A stretch of 64,000 nucleotides of DNA from Stappia indica (GCF_009789575.1 NZ_CP046908.1:2933501-2997500); one strand, 5' to 3'. Shown: positions 37,957-47,065, numbered from the stretch's first letter. Program-made: numbers and translations. Notes: generated by a model not told the origin, from the sequence alone.

Positions 37957-37972
37957 TTGACCATTTGGTCAG
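37957..37972. promoter_or_regulatory. RutR-type operator 2 upstream of rutR/mmsA
   Basis: TTGACCATTTGGTCAG, a 15/16 match to the RutR consensus. It lies 33 bp from operator 1 on the same helical face, compatible with cooperative binding. Confidence 0.75.
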
Positions 37973-38265
37973 GTTTTTTCGCCTGGCGCAATGGCAATAC
38001 GCGACGGACCACCGGCGGACATCAAACAGACCGGGGCCGCGCACTTTCCAGATTTCGGCCGGAGCGCGAGGACGCGAAGGCCGCCCGGATGGCTGTGCAT
38101 CCGGACGACAGGGGAACGGCCGGCGGTGCGACGCGTACCGCCCGATGCCAGGGGATGACGCTGGGGGTTTGCGGGAAGCTTTGCTCCGCCCCCTGCCCAT
38201 GCCGGCCGCAATTTGAGACGGACAGGGCGCCCGGGCCGCTACGCGGCCGGGCGAGCGGAGGAAGC

Positions 38266-39777
38266 ATGTCGAAGTCCGGTCTTGCCAGCATCGAGAACGC
38301 CATCGGCGGGGCGCGTGTCGTCTCCCGCTCCACAAGGACGCAAGGGGTGTTCAACCCGGCGACCGGCGAGCAGACCGCCGTCCTGCCGCTGTCGAGCGCG
38401 GCCGAGGTCGCGGAGGCGATCGCCGCGGCGAAGGCGGCCTTCCCGGCCTGGCGCGACACGCCGCCGCTCAAGCGCGCGCGCATGATGTTCCGCTTCAAGG
38501 AGCTGCTCTCCGCCCATGCCGACGACATCGCGCGGGCGATCTCGGCCGAGCACGGCAAGACCCATGACGATGCGCTGGGCGAAGTGGCGCGCGGCATCGA
38601 GGTGGTGGAATTCGCCTGCGGCATCCCGCATCTCTTGAAGGGCGAGTTCGCCCGCAATGTCGGCCCGGCCATCGACAGCTATTCCGACCGCCAGCCGCTC
38701 GGCGTCGTCGCCGGCATCACCCCGTTCAACTTCCCGGCCATGGTGCCGCTGTGGATGTATCCGATTGCCGTCGCCTGCGGGAACACCTTCGTGCTGAAGC
38801 CGTCCGAGCGCGACCCCTCCGCCGTCATGGCGGTCTACGACCTGTTCCAGAAGTCGGGCTTCCCCGACGGGGTGCTCAATGTCGTGCACGGCGACAAGGA
38901 GGCGGTCGACGTGCTGTTGACCCATCCGGACGTCAAGGCGGTGTCCTTCGTCGGCTCCACGCCGATTGCCGAATACGTCTACACGACCGGCACCGCGCAC
39001 GGAAAGCGGGTGCAGGCGCTGGGCGGGGCCAAGAACCACATGATCGTCATGCCGGACGCCGACATGGACCAGGCCGCCGACGCGCTGATGGGCGCGGGCT
39101 ACGGCTCGGCCGGCGAGCGCTGCATGGCGATCTCCGTCGCCGTTCCCATCGGCGAGGACACCGCCGACCGGCTGGTGGAGAAGCTGGTGCCGCGCGTGCA
39201 GGCGCTGAAGATCGGCCCGGCCACCGACCGCGAGGCGGAGATGGGCCCGCTGGTGACAGAGGCGCATATGCGCAAGGTGCTCGGCTATATCGACCAGGGC
39301 GTCAAGGAAGGCGCGGAGCTGCTGGTCGACGGGCGCGGCTTCTCGCTGCAGGGCTACGAGAACGGCTATTTCGTCGGCGGCACCCTGTTCGACCGGGTGA
39401 CCCGCGACATGACGATCTACCGCGAGGAGATCTTCGGCCCCGTCCTGTCGGTGGTGCGCGCCAAGGGCTACGAGGAAGCCCTGTCGCTGATCAACGAGCA
39501 CGAATACGGCAACGGCACCGCGATCTTCACCCGCGACGGCGATGCCGCGCGCGCCTTCGCCGACCGCATCGAGGTGGGCATGGTCGGCATCAACGTGCCG
39601 ATCCCGGTGCCGGTCGCCTATTTCTCCTTCGGCGGCTGGAAGCGGTCGCTGTTCGGGGACCATTCGATCTACGGCGCGGAAGGCGTGCGCTTCAACACGC
39701 GCCTGAAAACGGTGACGACGCGCTGGCCGGCCGGTATCAAGGACGGCGCCGTCTATACCTTTCCCAACATGGAGTGA
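38266..39777 (+). CDS. mmsA: CoA-acylating (methyl)malonate-semialdehyde dehydrogenase
   Basis: 503 aa with GGAGGAAGC directly before the ATG. Catalytic Cys-286 is in [11 protein letters not shown] and oxyanion Asn-155 in [13 protein letters not shown], both typical of the CoA-dependent MMSDH branch of aldehyde dehydrogenases. It oxidises malonate semialdehyde (from beta-alanine) to acetyl-CoA, or methylmalonate semialdehyde (from beta-aminoisobutyrate) to propionyl-CoA. It is therefore the terminal step for both uracil and thymine. Also used in valine and inositol breakdown elsewhere. First gene downstream of the double RutR operator. Confidence 0.93.
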   Translation: MSKSGLASIENAIGGARVVSRSTRTQGVFNPATGEQTAVLPLSSAAEVAEAIAAAKAAFPAWRDTPPLKRARMMFRFKELLSAHADDIARAISAEHGKTHDDALGEVARGIEVVEFACGIPHLLKGEFARNVGPAIDSYSDRQPLGVVAGITPFNFPAMVPLWMYPIAVACGNTFVLKPSERDPSAVMAVYDLFQKSGFPDGVLNVVHGDKEAVDVLLTHPDVKAVSFVGSTPIAEYVYTTGTAHGKRVQALGGAKNHMIVMPDADMDQAADALMGAGYGSAGERCMAISVAVPIGEDTADRLVEKLVPRVQALKIGPATDREAEMGPLVTEAHMRKVLGYIDQGVKEGAELLVDGRGFSLQGYENGYFVGGTLFDRVTRDMTIYREEIFGPVLSVVRAKGYEEALSLINEHEYGNGTAIFTRDGDAARAFADRIEVGMVGINVPIPVPVAYFSFGGWKRSLFGDHSIYGAEGVRFNTRLKTVTTRWPAGIKDGAVYTFPNME

Positions 39778-39824
39778 GCGCCGACGGCGCCGCCGCCGCA
39801 CCGGACCAAGAGGGAGTGACCTGA

Positions 39825-41075
39825 ATGACCGCACCGGGCAAGAACCTGCGCATCGACGCCGACCGCCTGTGGGACGCCCTGATGGAGATGGCGAAGATCG
39901 GCCCGGGCGTTGCCGGCGGCAACAACCGCCAGTCCCTGACCGATGCCGACAACGAGGGGCGCAAGCTGTTCCAGGCCTGGTGCGAGGCGGCCGGGATGAG
40001 CATGGGCGTCGACGCCATGGGCAACATGTTCATGACGCGGCCGGGCACCGATCCCGATGCCCTGCCCGTCTATGTCGGCTCGCATCTCGACACCCAGCCG
40101 ACGGGCGGCAAATATGACGGCGTGCTCGGCGTGCTCGGCGCGCTGGAACTGGTGCGCACCCTCAACGACCTCAACATCCGCACGAAGCGGGCCATCGTCG
40201 TCACCAACTGGACCAACGAGGAGGGCACGCGCTTTGCCCCCGCCATGCTGGCCTCCGGCGTCTTTGCCGGGGTGCACGATCTCGACTGGGCCTATGAGCG
40301 CAAGGACGCGGAGGGGCGCACGGTCGGCGACGAGCTGAAGCGAATCGGCTGGGTCGGCGAGGAAGAGGTCGGCGCGCGCAAGATGCACGCGATGTTCGAG
40401 CTGCATATCGAACAGGGACCGATCCTGGAGGCCGAGGGCAAGGATATCGGCGTCGTCACCCACGGCCAGGGCCTGTGGTGGCTGGAAGTCACGGTGACCG
40501 GCAAGGACAGCCATACCGGCTCGACGCCGATGCCGATGCGCCGCAATGCCGGCCTCGGCATGGCGCGGATGACCGAGCTGGTGCACGAGATCGCGATGAA
40601 GCACCAGCCGCGCGCGGTCGGCGCCATCGGCCATTGCGACGTCCATCCCAACTCGCGCAACGTCATTCCCGGCAAGGTGGTCTTCACCGTCGACTTCCGC
40701 TCGCCCGACCGCGAAACGCTGGACGCGATGAAGGCGGAGTTCGAGGCGCGGGTGCCGAAGATCGCCGAGGATCTGGGGCTGACGGCGACGGTCGAGGCGG
40801 TCGGCCATTTCGACCCGGTGACCTTCGACGAGACCTGCGTCAAGGCCGTGCGCAACGCGGCGGAAAAGCTCGGCTACAGCCACATGGACATCATTTCCGG
40901 GGCCGGCCACGACGCGTGCTGGGTCAACAAGGTCGCGCCGACGGCGATGATCATGTGCCCCTGCGTCGACGGGCTGTCGCACAACGAGGCCGAGGAGATC
41001 ACCAGGGAATGGGCGCAGGCCGGTGCCGACGTGCTGCTGCATGCGGTGCTGGAAGCGGCGGAGATCGTGGACTAG
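39825..41075 (+). CDS. N-carbamoyl-beta-alanine amidohydrolase (M20-family beta-ureidopropionase)
   Basis: 416 aa Zn/Mn hydrolase of the hydantoinase/carbamoylase family. Metal ligands include His-87 (GSHLDTQPTGGKYDG), Asp-98, Glu-132/133 (TNWTNEEGTRF) and a later His in GAIGHCDVHPNSRNVIPG. The dimerisation lid domain is present (GKDSHTGSTPMPMRRNA). It releases CO2 and ammonia from N-carbamoyl-beta-alanine or its methyl homologue. The match to substrate rests on pathway context with hydA and preTA; related enzymes cleave N-carbamoyl-L-amino acids or allantoate. Confidence 0.9.
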   Translation: MTAPGKNLRIDADRLWDALMEMAKIGPGVAGGNNRQSLTDADNEGRKLFQAWCEAAGMSMGVDAMGNMFMTRPGTDPDALPVYVGSHLDTQPTGGKYDGVLGVLGALELVRTLNDLNIRTKRAIVVTNWTNEEGTRFAPAMLASGVFAGVHDLDWAYERKDAEGRTVGDELKRIGWVGEEEVGARKMHAMFELHIEQGPILEAEGKDIGVVTHGQGLWWLEVTVTGKDSHTGSTPMPMRRNAGLGMARMTELVHEIAMKHQPRAVGAIGHCDVHPNSRNVIPGKVVFTVDFRSPDRETLDAMKAEFEARVPKIAEDLGLTATVEAVGHFDPVTFDETCVKAVRNAAEKLGYSHMDIISGAGHDACWVNKVAPTAMIMCPCVDGLSHNEAEEITREWAQAGADVLLHAVLEAAEIVD

Positions 41076-41108
41076 GGCGGGCGGGGATCGCCGGCGCGGG
41101 AGACGCAG

Positions 41109-41741
41109 ATGGACCTTTCGATACTGGTTTCCTTCATCGTGGTTGCGGGCCTGCTGGTGATGTCGCCCGGTCCCAACGGCGTGCTGATCGCGCGCACGGT
41201 GCCGACCTCCGGCCGGACGGCCGGCTTTGCCAATATCGCCGGCTTCATCACCGCCTTTTATCTGCACGGCGCGCTGGTGGTGTTCGGCGTGTCCGTCATC
41301 CTGGTGAAGTCGGCCGAGCTGTTCTTCGCCGTGAAAATGCTCGGCGCTGCCTATCTGTGCTGGATCGGCCTGAAGGCCCTGCGCGATGCCTGGCGCGGCC
41401 CCGTGGCTGCGGCCAGCGTGTCTCCGGCGCGGCGTCGGCGGACGCTGGCGATCGCCTATTGGGAGGGGCTGCTGACCAACGCGCTCAACCCGAAAGTGTC
41501 GATGTTCTACCTGGCGGCGTTTCCGCAATTCCTGCCGCCGGGACTGGCGACGCCGGCCAACACGTTCACGCTGGTCTTCGTCCACTCCATGCTCAACCTC
41601 GTCTGGTTCTCCCTGATGGTGCTGGCCTTTTCGCGGCTGACGGCGGCGGCGCGCAGCGGGACATTCCAGCGTTGGATCAAGGGCATCACCGGGGTGGTCT
41701 TCCTGGGCTTCGGGGCACGACTGGCAACCATCGAACCGTAA
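41109..41741 (+). CDS. LysE/RhtB-family amino acid exporter
   Basis: 210 aa, about six hydrophobic helices. The family hallmark VMSPGPNGVLIARTVPTSGRTAG is near residue 17 (split here: SPGPN and GRTAGF). AAYLCWIGLKALRDAW is near 80 and NALNPKVSMFYLAAFPQF near 127. Sits between the amidohydrolase and hydA, so export of beta-alanine or a related amino acid is conceivable (inference only). Confidence 0.86.
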   Translation: MDLSILVSFIVVAGLLVMSPGPNGVLIARTVPTSGRTAGFANIAGFITAFYLHGALVVFGVSVILVKSAELFFAVKMLGAAYLCWIGLKALRDAWRGPVAAASVSPARRRRTLAIAYWEGLLTNALNPKVSMFYLAAFPQFLPPGLATPANTFTLVFVHSMLNLVWFSLMVLAFSRLTAAARSGTFQRWIKGITGVVFLGFGARLATIEP

Positions 41742-41794
41742 CGGCGGCAGGCGCGGGGCGCTGCGCTTCTTGCACACCACGAGAGGGAACCGAC

Positions 41795-43252
41795 ATGGCG
41801 AGCAAAGTGATCAAGGGCGGAACGGTCGTCACGGCCGATCTCACCTATCGGGCGGACGTCAGGATCGACGGCGGCAGGATCATTGAGATCGGGCCGGATC
41901 TTTCCGGCGACGAGGTGCTCGACGCGACTGGCTGCTACGTGATGCCTGGCGGCATCGACCCGCATGTGCACCTGGAAATGCCGTTCATGGGCACCTATTC
42001 CGCCGACGATTTCGAGAGCGGCACGCGCGCGGCCCTTGCCGGCGGCACCACCATGGTGGTGGATTTCTGCCTGCCCTCGCCGGGTCAGTCGCTGCTGGAA
42101 GCGCTGACCATGTGGGACAACAAGTCCACCCGGGCCAATTGCGACTACTCCTTCCACATGGCGATCACCTGGTGGGGCGAGCAGGTGTTCAACGACATGG
42201 AAGCGGTGGTGCGCGACAAGGGCATCAACAGCTTCAAGCATTTCATGGCCTACAAGGGCGCACTGATGGTGGACGACGACGAGATGTTCGCCTCGTTCCA
42301 GCGCTGCGCCGAGCTCGGCGCGCTGCCCATGGTGCATGCGGAAAACGGCGACGTGGTCGCCCAGCTGCAGGCCAGGCTGATGGCGGAAGGCAATGACGGG
42401 CCGGAGGCCCATGCCTATTCGCGCCCGGCGGAAGTGGAGGGCGAGGCGACCAACCGCGCGATCATGATCGCCGACATGGCCGGCGTGCCGCTCTATGTGG
42501 TGCACACGTCCTGCGAACAGGCGCATGAGGCGATCCGCCGGGCCAAGCAGAACGGCATCCGCTGCTACGGCGAGCCGTTGATCCAGCACCTGACGCTGGA
42601 CGAGAGCGAGTATCGCCATCCCGACTGGGACCACGCGGCGCGGCGGGTGATGTCGCCGCCCTTCCGCAACAAGAAGCACCAGGACAGCCTATGGGCCGGC
42701 CTGCAGGCGGGCACGCTGCAGGTGGTGGCGACCGACCACTGCGCCTTCACCACGGAGCAGAAGCGCACCGGGCTCGGCGACTTCACCAAGATCCCCAACG
42801 GCACCGGCGGGCTCGAGGACCGCATGCCGATGCTGTGGACCCACGGGGTCGCCACCGGCCGGCTGACCATGAACGAGTTCGTCGCCGTGACCTCGACCAA
42901 CATCGCCAAGATCCTCAACATGTACCCGAAGAAGGGGGCGATCCTGGTCGGCGCCGATGCCGACCTGGTGGTCTGGGATCCGGAGAAGGAAAAGACGATT
43001 TCCGCCGCGACCCAGCAGTCGGCCATCGACTACAATGTGTTCGAGGGCAAGACGGTGAAGGGTCTGCCGCGCTTCACGCTGACCCGCGGCGAGGTGGCCA
43101 TCGACGACGGGGCGGTGAAGACGCGCGAGGGACACGGCACGTTCGTCGCCCGCCCGCCCTTCCAGGCAGTCAACAAGGCGCTGTCGACCTGGAAGGAACT
43201 GACCTCGCCGCGCAAGGTGGAGCGCTCGGGCATTCCTGCAAGCGGCGTGTGA
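41795..43252 (+). CDS. hydA: Dihydropyrimidinase (D-hydantoinase family)
   Basis: 485 aa. Opens the dihydrouracil/dihydrothymine ring to N-carbamoyl-beta-amino acids. Binuclear zinc ligands are His-57 and His-59 (DPHVHLEMP), the probably carboxylated Lys-154 (FMAYKGAL), His in MVHAENGD and YVVHTSCEQ, and catalytic Asp in VATDHCAF. Length and motif order fit bacterial dihydropyrimidinases. It is the last enzyme gene before the ABC transporter genes. 43253-43383 then contains a GGGCC-TGA-GGCCC hairpin without a T-run. Confidence 0.95.
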   Translation: MASKVIKGGTVVTADLTYRADVRIDGGRIIEIGPDLSGDEVLDATGCYVMPGGIDPHVHLEMPFMGTYSADDFESGTRAALAGGTTMVVDFCLPSPGQSLLEALTMWDNKSTRANCDYSFHMAITWWGEQVFNDMEAVVRDKGINSFKHFMAYKGALMVDDDEMFASFQRCAELGALPMVHAENGDVVAQLQARLMAEGNDGPEAHAYSRPAEVEGEATNRAIMIADMAGVPLYVVHTSCEQAHEAIRRAKQNGIRCYGEPLIQHLTLDESEYRHPDWDHAARRVMSPPFRNKKHQDSLWAGLQAGTLQVVATDHCAFTTEQKRTGLGDFTKIPNGTGGLEDRMPMLWTHGVATGRLTMNEFVAVTSTNIAKILNMYPKKGAILVGADADLVVWDPEKEKTISAATQQSAIDYNVFEGKTVKGLPRFTLTRGEVAIDDGAVKTREGHGTFVARPPFQAVNKALSTWKELTSPRKVERSGIPASGV

Positions 43253-43383
43253 GGCTCCGGTGGACCGTTCGGCACAGGGACGGTCTGCTGCGCACCTGAA
43301 AAGACCGGGCCTGAGGCCCGTGAACCATGACATCGAGGCGGGCGCAGGGCAGGCGACCGCCGATCGAGGGAGACGCTGCGAGC

Positions 43384-44190
43384 ATGCAATCACAGCCTGC
43401 GGGAGACACGGCAGCGCCGGTCATCGACATCGAGAACCTGTCCCTGACCTTCGAGACCGATGACGGTCCGGTCCACGCGCTGTCGAACATCGACCTTGCC
43501 ATCGGCGAGGGCGATTTCGTCTCGCTGATCGGCCCGTCGGGCTGCGGCAAGACCACGCTTTTGCGGGTGATCGCCGATCTGGAGGCGCCGACCGGCGGTT
43601 CGATCACCGTCAACGGCATGACGCCGGACGAAGCCCGGCTGAAGCGGGCCTATGGCTACGTGTTCCAGGCCGCCGCGCTCTATCCCTGGCGGACCATCGC
43701 CGACAACATCGCCCTGCCGCTGGAGATCATGGGCTTTTCCAAGGGGGAGCGCGAGGAGCGCATCCGCCGCAACATGGAGCTGGTGAACCTTGCCGGCTTC
43801 GAGCGAAAGTATCCCTGGCAGCTTTCGGGCGGCATGCAGCAGCGCGCCTCCATCGCCCGCGCCCTGTCCTTCGATCCTGACCTTCTCTTGATGGACGAGC
43901 CCTTCGGCGCGCTCGACGAGATCGTTCGCGACCACCTCAACGAGCAGCTGCTGAAACTGTGGGCCAAGACCCGCAAGACGGTGGTCTTCGTCACCCATTC
44001 GATCCCGGAGGCGGTGTTCCTGTCGACCAGGATCGTGGTTCTGTGCCCGCGTCCGGGCCGCATCTACGACGTGATCGAGAGCGACCTGCCGCGCGAGCGC
44101 ACGCTCGACATCCGCGAGACGCCGGAATTCCTGAAGATCGCGCATCGTGTTCGCGAGGGGCTGCGGGCGGGGCACAGCTATGACGATTGA
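43384..44190 (+). CDS. ABC transporter ATP-binding protein (nitrate/sulfonate/pyrimidine-precursor type)
   Basis: 268 aa from the ATG at 43384 with GGGAG upstream; an ATG at 43327 in frame is less likely. Walker A GPSGCGKTTLLR near residue 47, Q-loop FQAAALYPWRT, signature LSGGMQQR near 150, Walker B LLLMDEPFGALD and the switch His in FVTHSIPEA. Subfamily is SsuB/TauB-like, whose partners are two permeases and an NMT1-type binding protein, all present downstream. The locus suggests pyrimidine uptake. Confidence 0.9.
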   Translation: MQSQPAGDTAAPVIDIENLSLTFETDDGPVHALSNIDLAIGEGDFVSLIGPSGCGKTTLLRVIADLEAPTGGSITVNGMTPDEARLKRAYGYVFQAAALYPWRTIADNIALPLEIMGFSKGEREERIRRNMELVNLAGFERKYPWQLSGGMQQRASIARALSFDPDLLLMDEPFGALDEIVRDHLNEQLLKLWAKTRKTVVFVTHSIPEAVFLSTRIVVLCPRPGRIYDVIESDLPRERTLDIRETPEFLKIAHRVREGLRAGHSYDD

Positions 44191-44231
44191 GGGCATGCCG
44201 GTGCCGGCCAGACCGCAGGGAGAGGCGCTCG

Positions 44232-44798
44232 ATGGGATTTGAGCTTCCGATATCCACCCGGGTGACGGTTCGGCCGGGGCCGCAGGGGCGCGTCGTGATC
44301 GTGCAGGCCAGGGCGAGGCTGTGGATCATGCTGTTCACGATGGGCTGGTTGGGCATGTGGTCCTTCGCCGGGTTTTCCATCCTCAACATACTCGCGTCCG
44401 GCTCGATGAAGCCCGGCCTGTCCATGTTTGTCCTGCTCTGGCTGGTCCTGTGGGCGTTGGGGTGGCTCTACGGCGCTGCGAGCCTGCTCTGGATGCTGGC
44501 CGGAGAAGAACGGCTGAGCATCTCGAAAACGGAGGTGGTGAAGACCGTCCATACGCCGATCCTCTCGCGAAGCTGGCGCTACAATCCCGCGCATATCGGC
44601 AACGTCCGCCGCAACACGGTAGGGCAGCCGATCTTCGGCGCTCAGGCGGCCGACAATCCGCTGGGCAAGTCCGGCGGCGTTGCCTTCGACTACGGCCAGA
44701 CGACGGTGACCTTCGGCACGGCAATCGACGATGCGGAAGCCAAGGTGATCATTGAGGCGCTCAACGACGGGCTCGGACGCACGGGAGTTGCGGCATGA
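44232..44798 (+). CDS. Two-helix membrane protein of unknown function in the ABC operon
   Basis: 188 aa from the ATG at 44232, which follows AGGGAGAGG. Two hydrophobic segments (about 31-53 and 61-88) are followed by a soluble domain with RSWRYNPAHIGNVRR and GVAFDYGQTTVTFGTAI. That arrangement resembles small PH-like membrane-associated domains. No confident family. Sits between the ATPase and permease genes. Its stop overlaps a small downstream ORF (ATGA). Confidence 0.6.
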   Translation: MGFELPISTRVTVRPGPQGRVVIVQARARLWIMLFTMGWLGMWSFAGFSILNILASGSMKPGLSMFVLLWLVLWALGWLYGAASLLWMLAGEERLSISKTEVVKTVHTPILSRSWRYNPAHIGNVRRNTVGQPIFGAQAADNPLGKSGGVAFDYGQTTVTFGTAIDDAEAKVIIEALNDGLGRTGVAA

Positions 44799-44932
44799 AG
44801 CTGCTTCCCACGCAGGCGGACCTTGCCAGATCCCGGGTGGAAATTCCGCGCGAGGGCACGGCCGCTCTTATCGGCCGGTTCGTTGCCGATGACCGGGCGG
44901 GCCGGGCGGTTCGGACGGAGGAACGGGCATGA
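44795..44932 (+). CDS. Candidate 45-aa coupled small ORF
   Basis: ATG overlaps the preceding stop (ATGA at 44795) and encodes MKLLPTQADLARSRVEI followed by an Arg/Ala-rich tail. It ends at 44932. No ribosome site of its own and no recognised family, so it could be chance in GC-rich DNA. The coupled start is the only support besides the absence of any other use for this 170-base gap. Confidence 0.3.
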   Translation: MKLLPTQADLARSRVEIPREGTAALIGRFVADDRAGRAVRTEERA

Positions 44933-44973
44933 CCATCGCCGTTCGAACCGCGATCGCGAAGGAGGCCGCATGA
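44929..44973 (+). CDS. Candidate 14-aa coupled mini-ORF
   Basis: MTIAVRTAIAKEAA begins at an ATG overlapping the previous small ORF stop (44929-44932) and ends by overlapping the permease ATG (44970-44973). GGAGG at 44961 serves the permease start. Too short to be called a gene with confidence; may act only in translational coupling. Confidence 0.2.
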   Translation: MTIAVRTAIAKEAA

Positions 44974-45890
44974 CGGATCTTTCTCTCCCGGCGTCTCCCC
45001 GCTCGCCCTTCGCCGGCCTGATGCAGGGCACGGCCGGGCCGGTGCTGGTGGTCGTCGCGGCGATCATCGCCGTCTGGTATCTGGCGGCGGTGCTGCTCAA
45101 CGCGCCGTTCCAGCGCGACACCTACAAGCGCGGCGGGGTGGAGGATGCGCCGCTGGCGCAGCTTATCGCCGACACGCTGTCGCAGGAGCGGCCCGTGCTG
45201 CCCGCCCCGCACCAGGTGGCGGTCGAGCTGTGGGACACCACGGCCAACAAGGCGGTGACTTCCAAGCGCAGCCTCGTCTATCACGGCGGCATCACCCTTT
45301 CCTCGACCCTGCTCGGCTTCGTGCTCGGCACCGGGCTCGGCATCGGCCTGGCGATCCTGGTCGTGCATAGCCGGGTTCTCGACAAGAGCCTGATGCCCTG
45401 GGTGATCTCCTCGCAGACGATCCCGATCCTCGCCATCGCGCCGATGATCATCGTTGTGCTGAACGCCATCGGCATTTCCGGCCTGCTGCCCAAGGCGATG
45501 ATCTCGACCTATCTCTCCTTCTTTCCGGTGACGGTCGGCATGGTGAAGGGCCTGCGCTCGCCCGAGGCGATCCAGATGGACCTGATGAAGACCTATTCGG
45601 CCTCGTCCGCGCAGGCGCTGTGGAAGCTGCGCCTGCCCTCCGCCATGCCCTATCTCTTCGCCTCCATGAAGGTGGGCGTTGCCGCGAGCCTCGTCGGCGC
45701 CATCGTCGGCGAGCTGCCGACCGGCGCGGTCGCAGGCCTCGGCGCGCGCCTGCTGTCGGGCTCCTATTACGGGCAGACGGTGCAGATCTGGTCGGCGCTG
45801 ATCGCAGCCGCCGTGCTGGCGGCAGCGCTGGTCGCGCTGATCGGCCTGGCCGAGCGGCTGGTGCTGAAGCGCATGGGGATGCGGCGATGA
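44970..45890 (+). CDS. ABC transporter permease (BPD type) 1
   Basis: 306 aa from the ATG at 44970 with GGAGG 5 bases upstream. About six to seven hydrophobic helices. The EAA loop contacting the ATPase is QALWKLRLPSAMPYLFASMKVG near residue 210 (split: LRLPSAMPY). The region between the first helix and the core (about 47-100) is a longer soluble insertion than usual. Pairs with the next gene (ATGA overlap) as the transmembrane dimer. Confidence 0.88.
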   Translation: MTDLSLPASPRSPFAGLMQGTAGPVLVVVAAIIAVWYLAAVLLNAPFQRDTYKRGGVEDAPLAQLIADTLSQERPVLPAPHQVAVELWDTTANKAVTSKRSLVYHGGITLSSTLLGFVLGTGLGIGLAILVVHSRVLDKSLMPWVISSQTIPILAIAPMIIVVLNAIGISGLLPKAMISTYLSFFPVTVGMVKGLRSPEAIQMDLMKTYSASSAQALWKLRLPSAMPYLFASMKVGVAASLVGAIVGELPTGAVAGLGARLLSGSYYGQTVQIWSALIAAAVLAAALVALIGLAERLVLKRMGMRR

Positions 45891-47065
45891 GCGCCCCGCA
45901 CCCTTCTCTCAGCCTGCAGCTTGCGGAGCGCCGCCGGCTCGGTCCGGTCAAGGCGCTGCTGGCGGCGCTGGCGCTGGTCGTCGCGGTGGTCGCGACCATG
46001 CTGCCGGTCATCGCCTCCGACACGATGGTGCTCGGCCTGTTCCGCCATCCGCTGCTGGCGATCTCTGCCCTGGCCGGCGTCATCGTGCTGGCGCCCTATC
46101 TCCTGCGCTTCCTGCAAGGTCCGCTGGCAACCGTGGCCCTTGTCGCCGTCTCCTATGCCATGGCCTTCGCGCTGATCCGGATCGTCGGTGCGCATCCCGG
46201 CCAGGCCGCCTCCGGGTTCTGGGCCTATGTCTTCGTCGCCTGGGCGCTCGCCTGGCTATCGGTGGAGGAGATGGCGGCGCTGACGCCGCGCGGGGCCGTG
46301 TGGAAGCGGCTGCTTGCGCTGGCCATCCCGCTGACCTTCGGCGCCTGGTTGCTGATCCTGTGGCAGGTGCTGGTCGTCGGCTTCGCCGTGCCCAAGGTGT
46401 TGCTGCCGCCGCCCTCCGACATCTGGGCGCGGCTGCTGATCTCGCCTGCGGTGCTGTGGGCGGATTTCCGCCAGACCTTCCTGAAGGGGGTTCTCATCGG
46501 CTACGCCATCGGCTGCGGGTCCGGCTTCCTCGTCGCCATTCTGGTCGACCGGGTGCCGTTCCTGCGGCGCGGCCTGCTGCCGGTCGGCAACCTGGTCTCG
46601 GCCCTGCCGATCATCGGCGTCGCGCCGATCATGGTCATGTGGTTCGGCTTCGACTGGCCGTCCAAGGCGGCGGTGGTCGTGATCATGACCTTCTTCCCGA
46701 TGCTGGTGAACACGGTGACCGGCCTTGCCGCCGCCGACCGGATGCAGCTCGATCTCATGCACACTTACGCGGCAAATTACCCGCAGACGCTGCTCAAGAT
46801 GCGCCTGCCCATGGCCATGCCGTTCGTTTTCAATGCCTTGAAAATCAACTCGACGCTTGCGCTCATCGGGGCCATTGTTGCCGAATTCTTCGGCACGCCC
46901 ATCGTCGGCATGGGTTTCCGCATCTCCACCGAAGTGGGGCGGATGAACATCGACATGGTCTGGGCCTCGATTGCCGTCGCCGCACTCGCCGGGTCGCTAT
47001 TCTACGGTTTGGTGACCCTCGTCGAACGGGCGGTCACATTCTGGCATCCGTCAGTCCGGGGATAA
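45887..47065 (+). CDS. ABC transporter permease (BPD type) 2 with extra N-terminal helices
   Basis: 392 aa, about 130 longer than a typical SsuC-like permease. The additional N-terminal part has about four hydrophobic helices (LLAALALVVAVVATMLPVIA onward). The core begins near residue 150 and carries the EAA loop YPQTLLKMRLPMAMPFVF near 305. Coupled to permease 1 by ATGA. Function of the extension unknown. Confidence 0.88.
   Translation: MSAPHPSLSLQLAERRRLGPVKALLAALALVVAVVATMLPVIASDTMVLGLFRHPLLAISALAGVIVLAPYLLRFLQGPLATVALVAVSYAMAFALIRIVGAHPGQAASGFWAYVFVAWALAWLSVEEMAALTPRGAVWKRLLALAIPLTFGAWLLILWQVLVVGFAVPKVLLPPPSDIWARLLISPAVLWADFRQTFLKGVLIGYAIGCGSGFLVAILVDRVPFLRRGLLPVGNLVSALPIIGVAPIMVMWFGFDWPSKAAVVVIMTFFPMLVNTVTGLAAADRMQLDLMHTYAANYPQTLLKMRLPMAMPFVFNALKINSTLALIGAIVAEFFGTPIVGMGFRISTEVGRMNIDMVWASIAVAALAGSLFYGLVTLVERAVTFWHPSVRG

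Larger units (their letters stand above)
37866..38265. other. Divergent rutR-mmsA control region
   Basis: 400 bases without a gene. It holds two RutR-type palindromes with centres 33 bp apart (about three helical turns). An extra TTGACC directly repeats the first half-site (37918-37923). A weak promoter TTGACC (37924), 17-base spacer, TACGCT would point to the dehydrogenase gene. The remaining 250 bases towards mmsA are GC-rich leader without recognisable structure. Confidence 0.6.

Noticed and set aside
43253..43383. Riboswitch or terminator between hydA and the ABC ATPase
   Set aside because: Only a 5-bp GGGCC/GGCCC hairpin without T-run; no known riboswitch core recognised.
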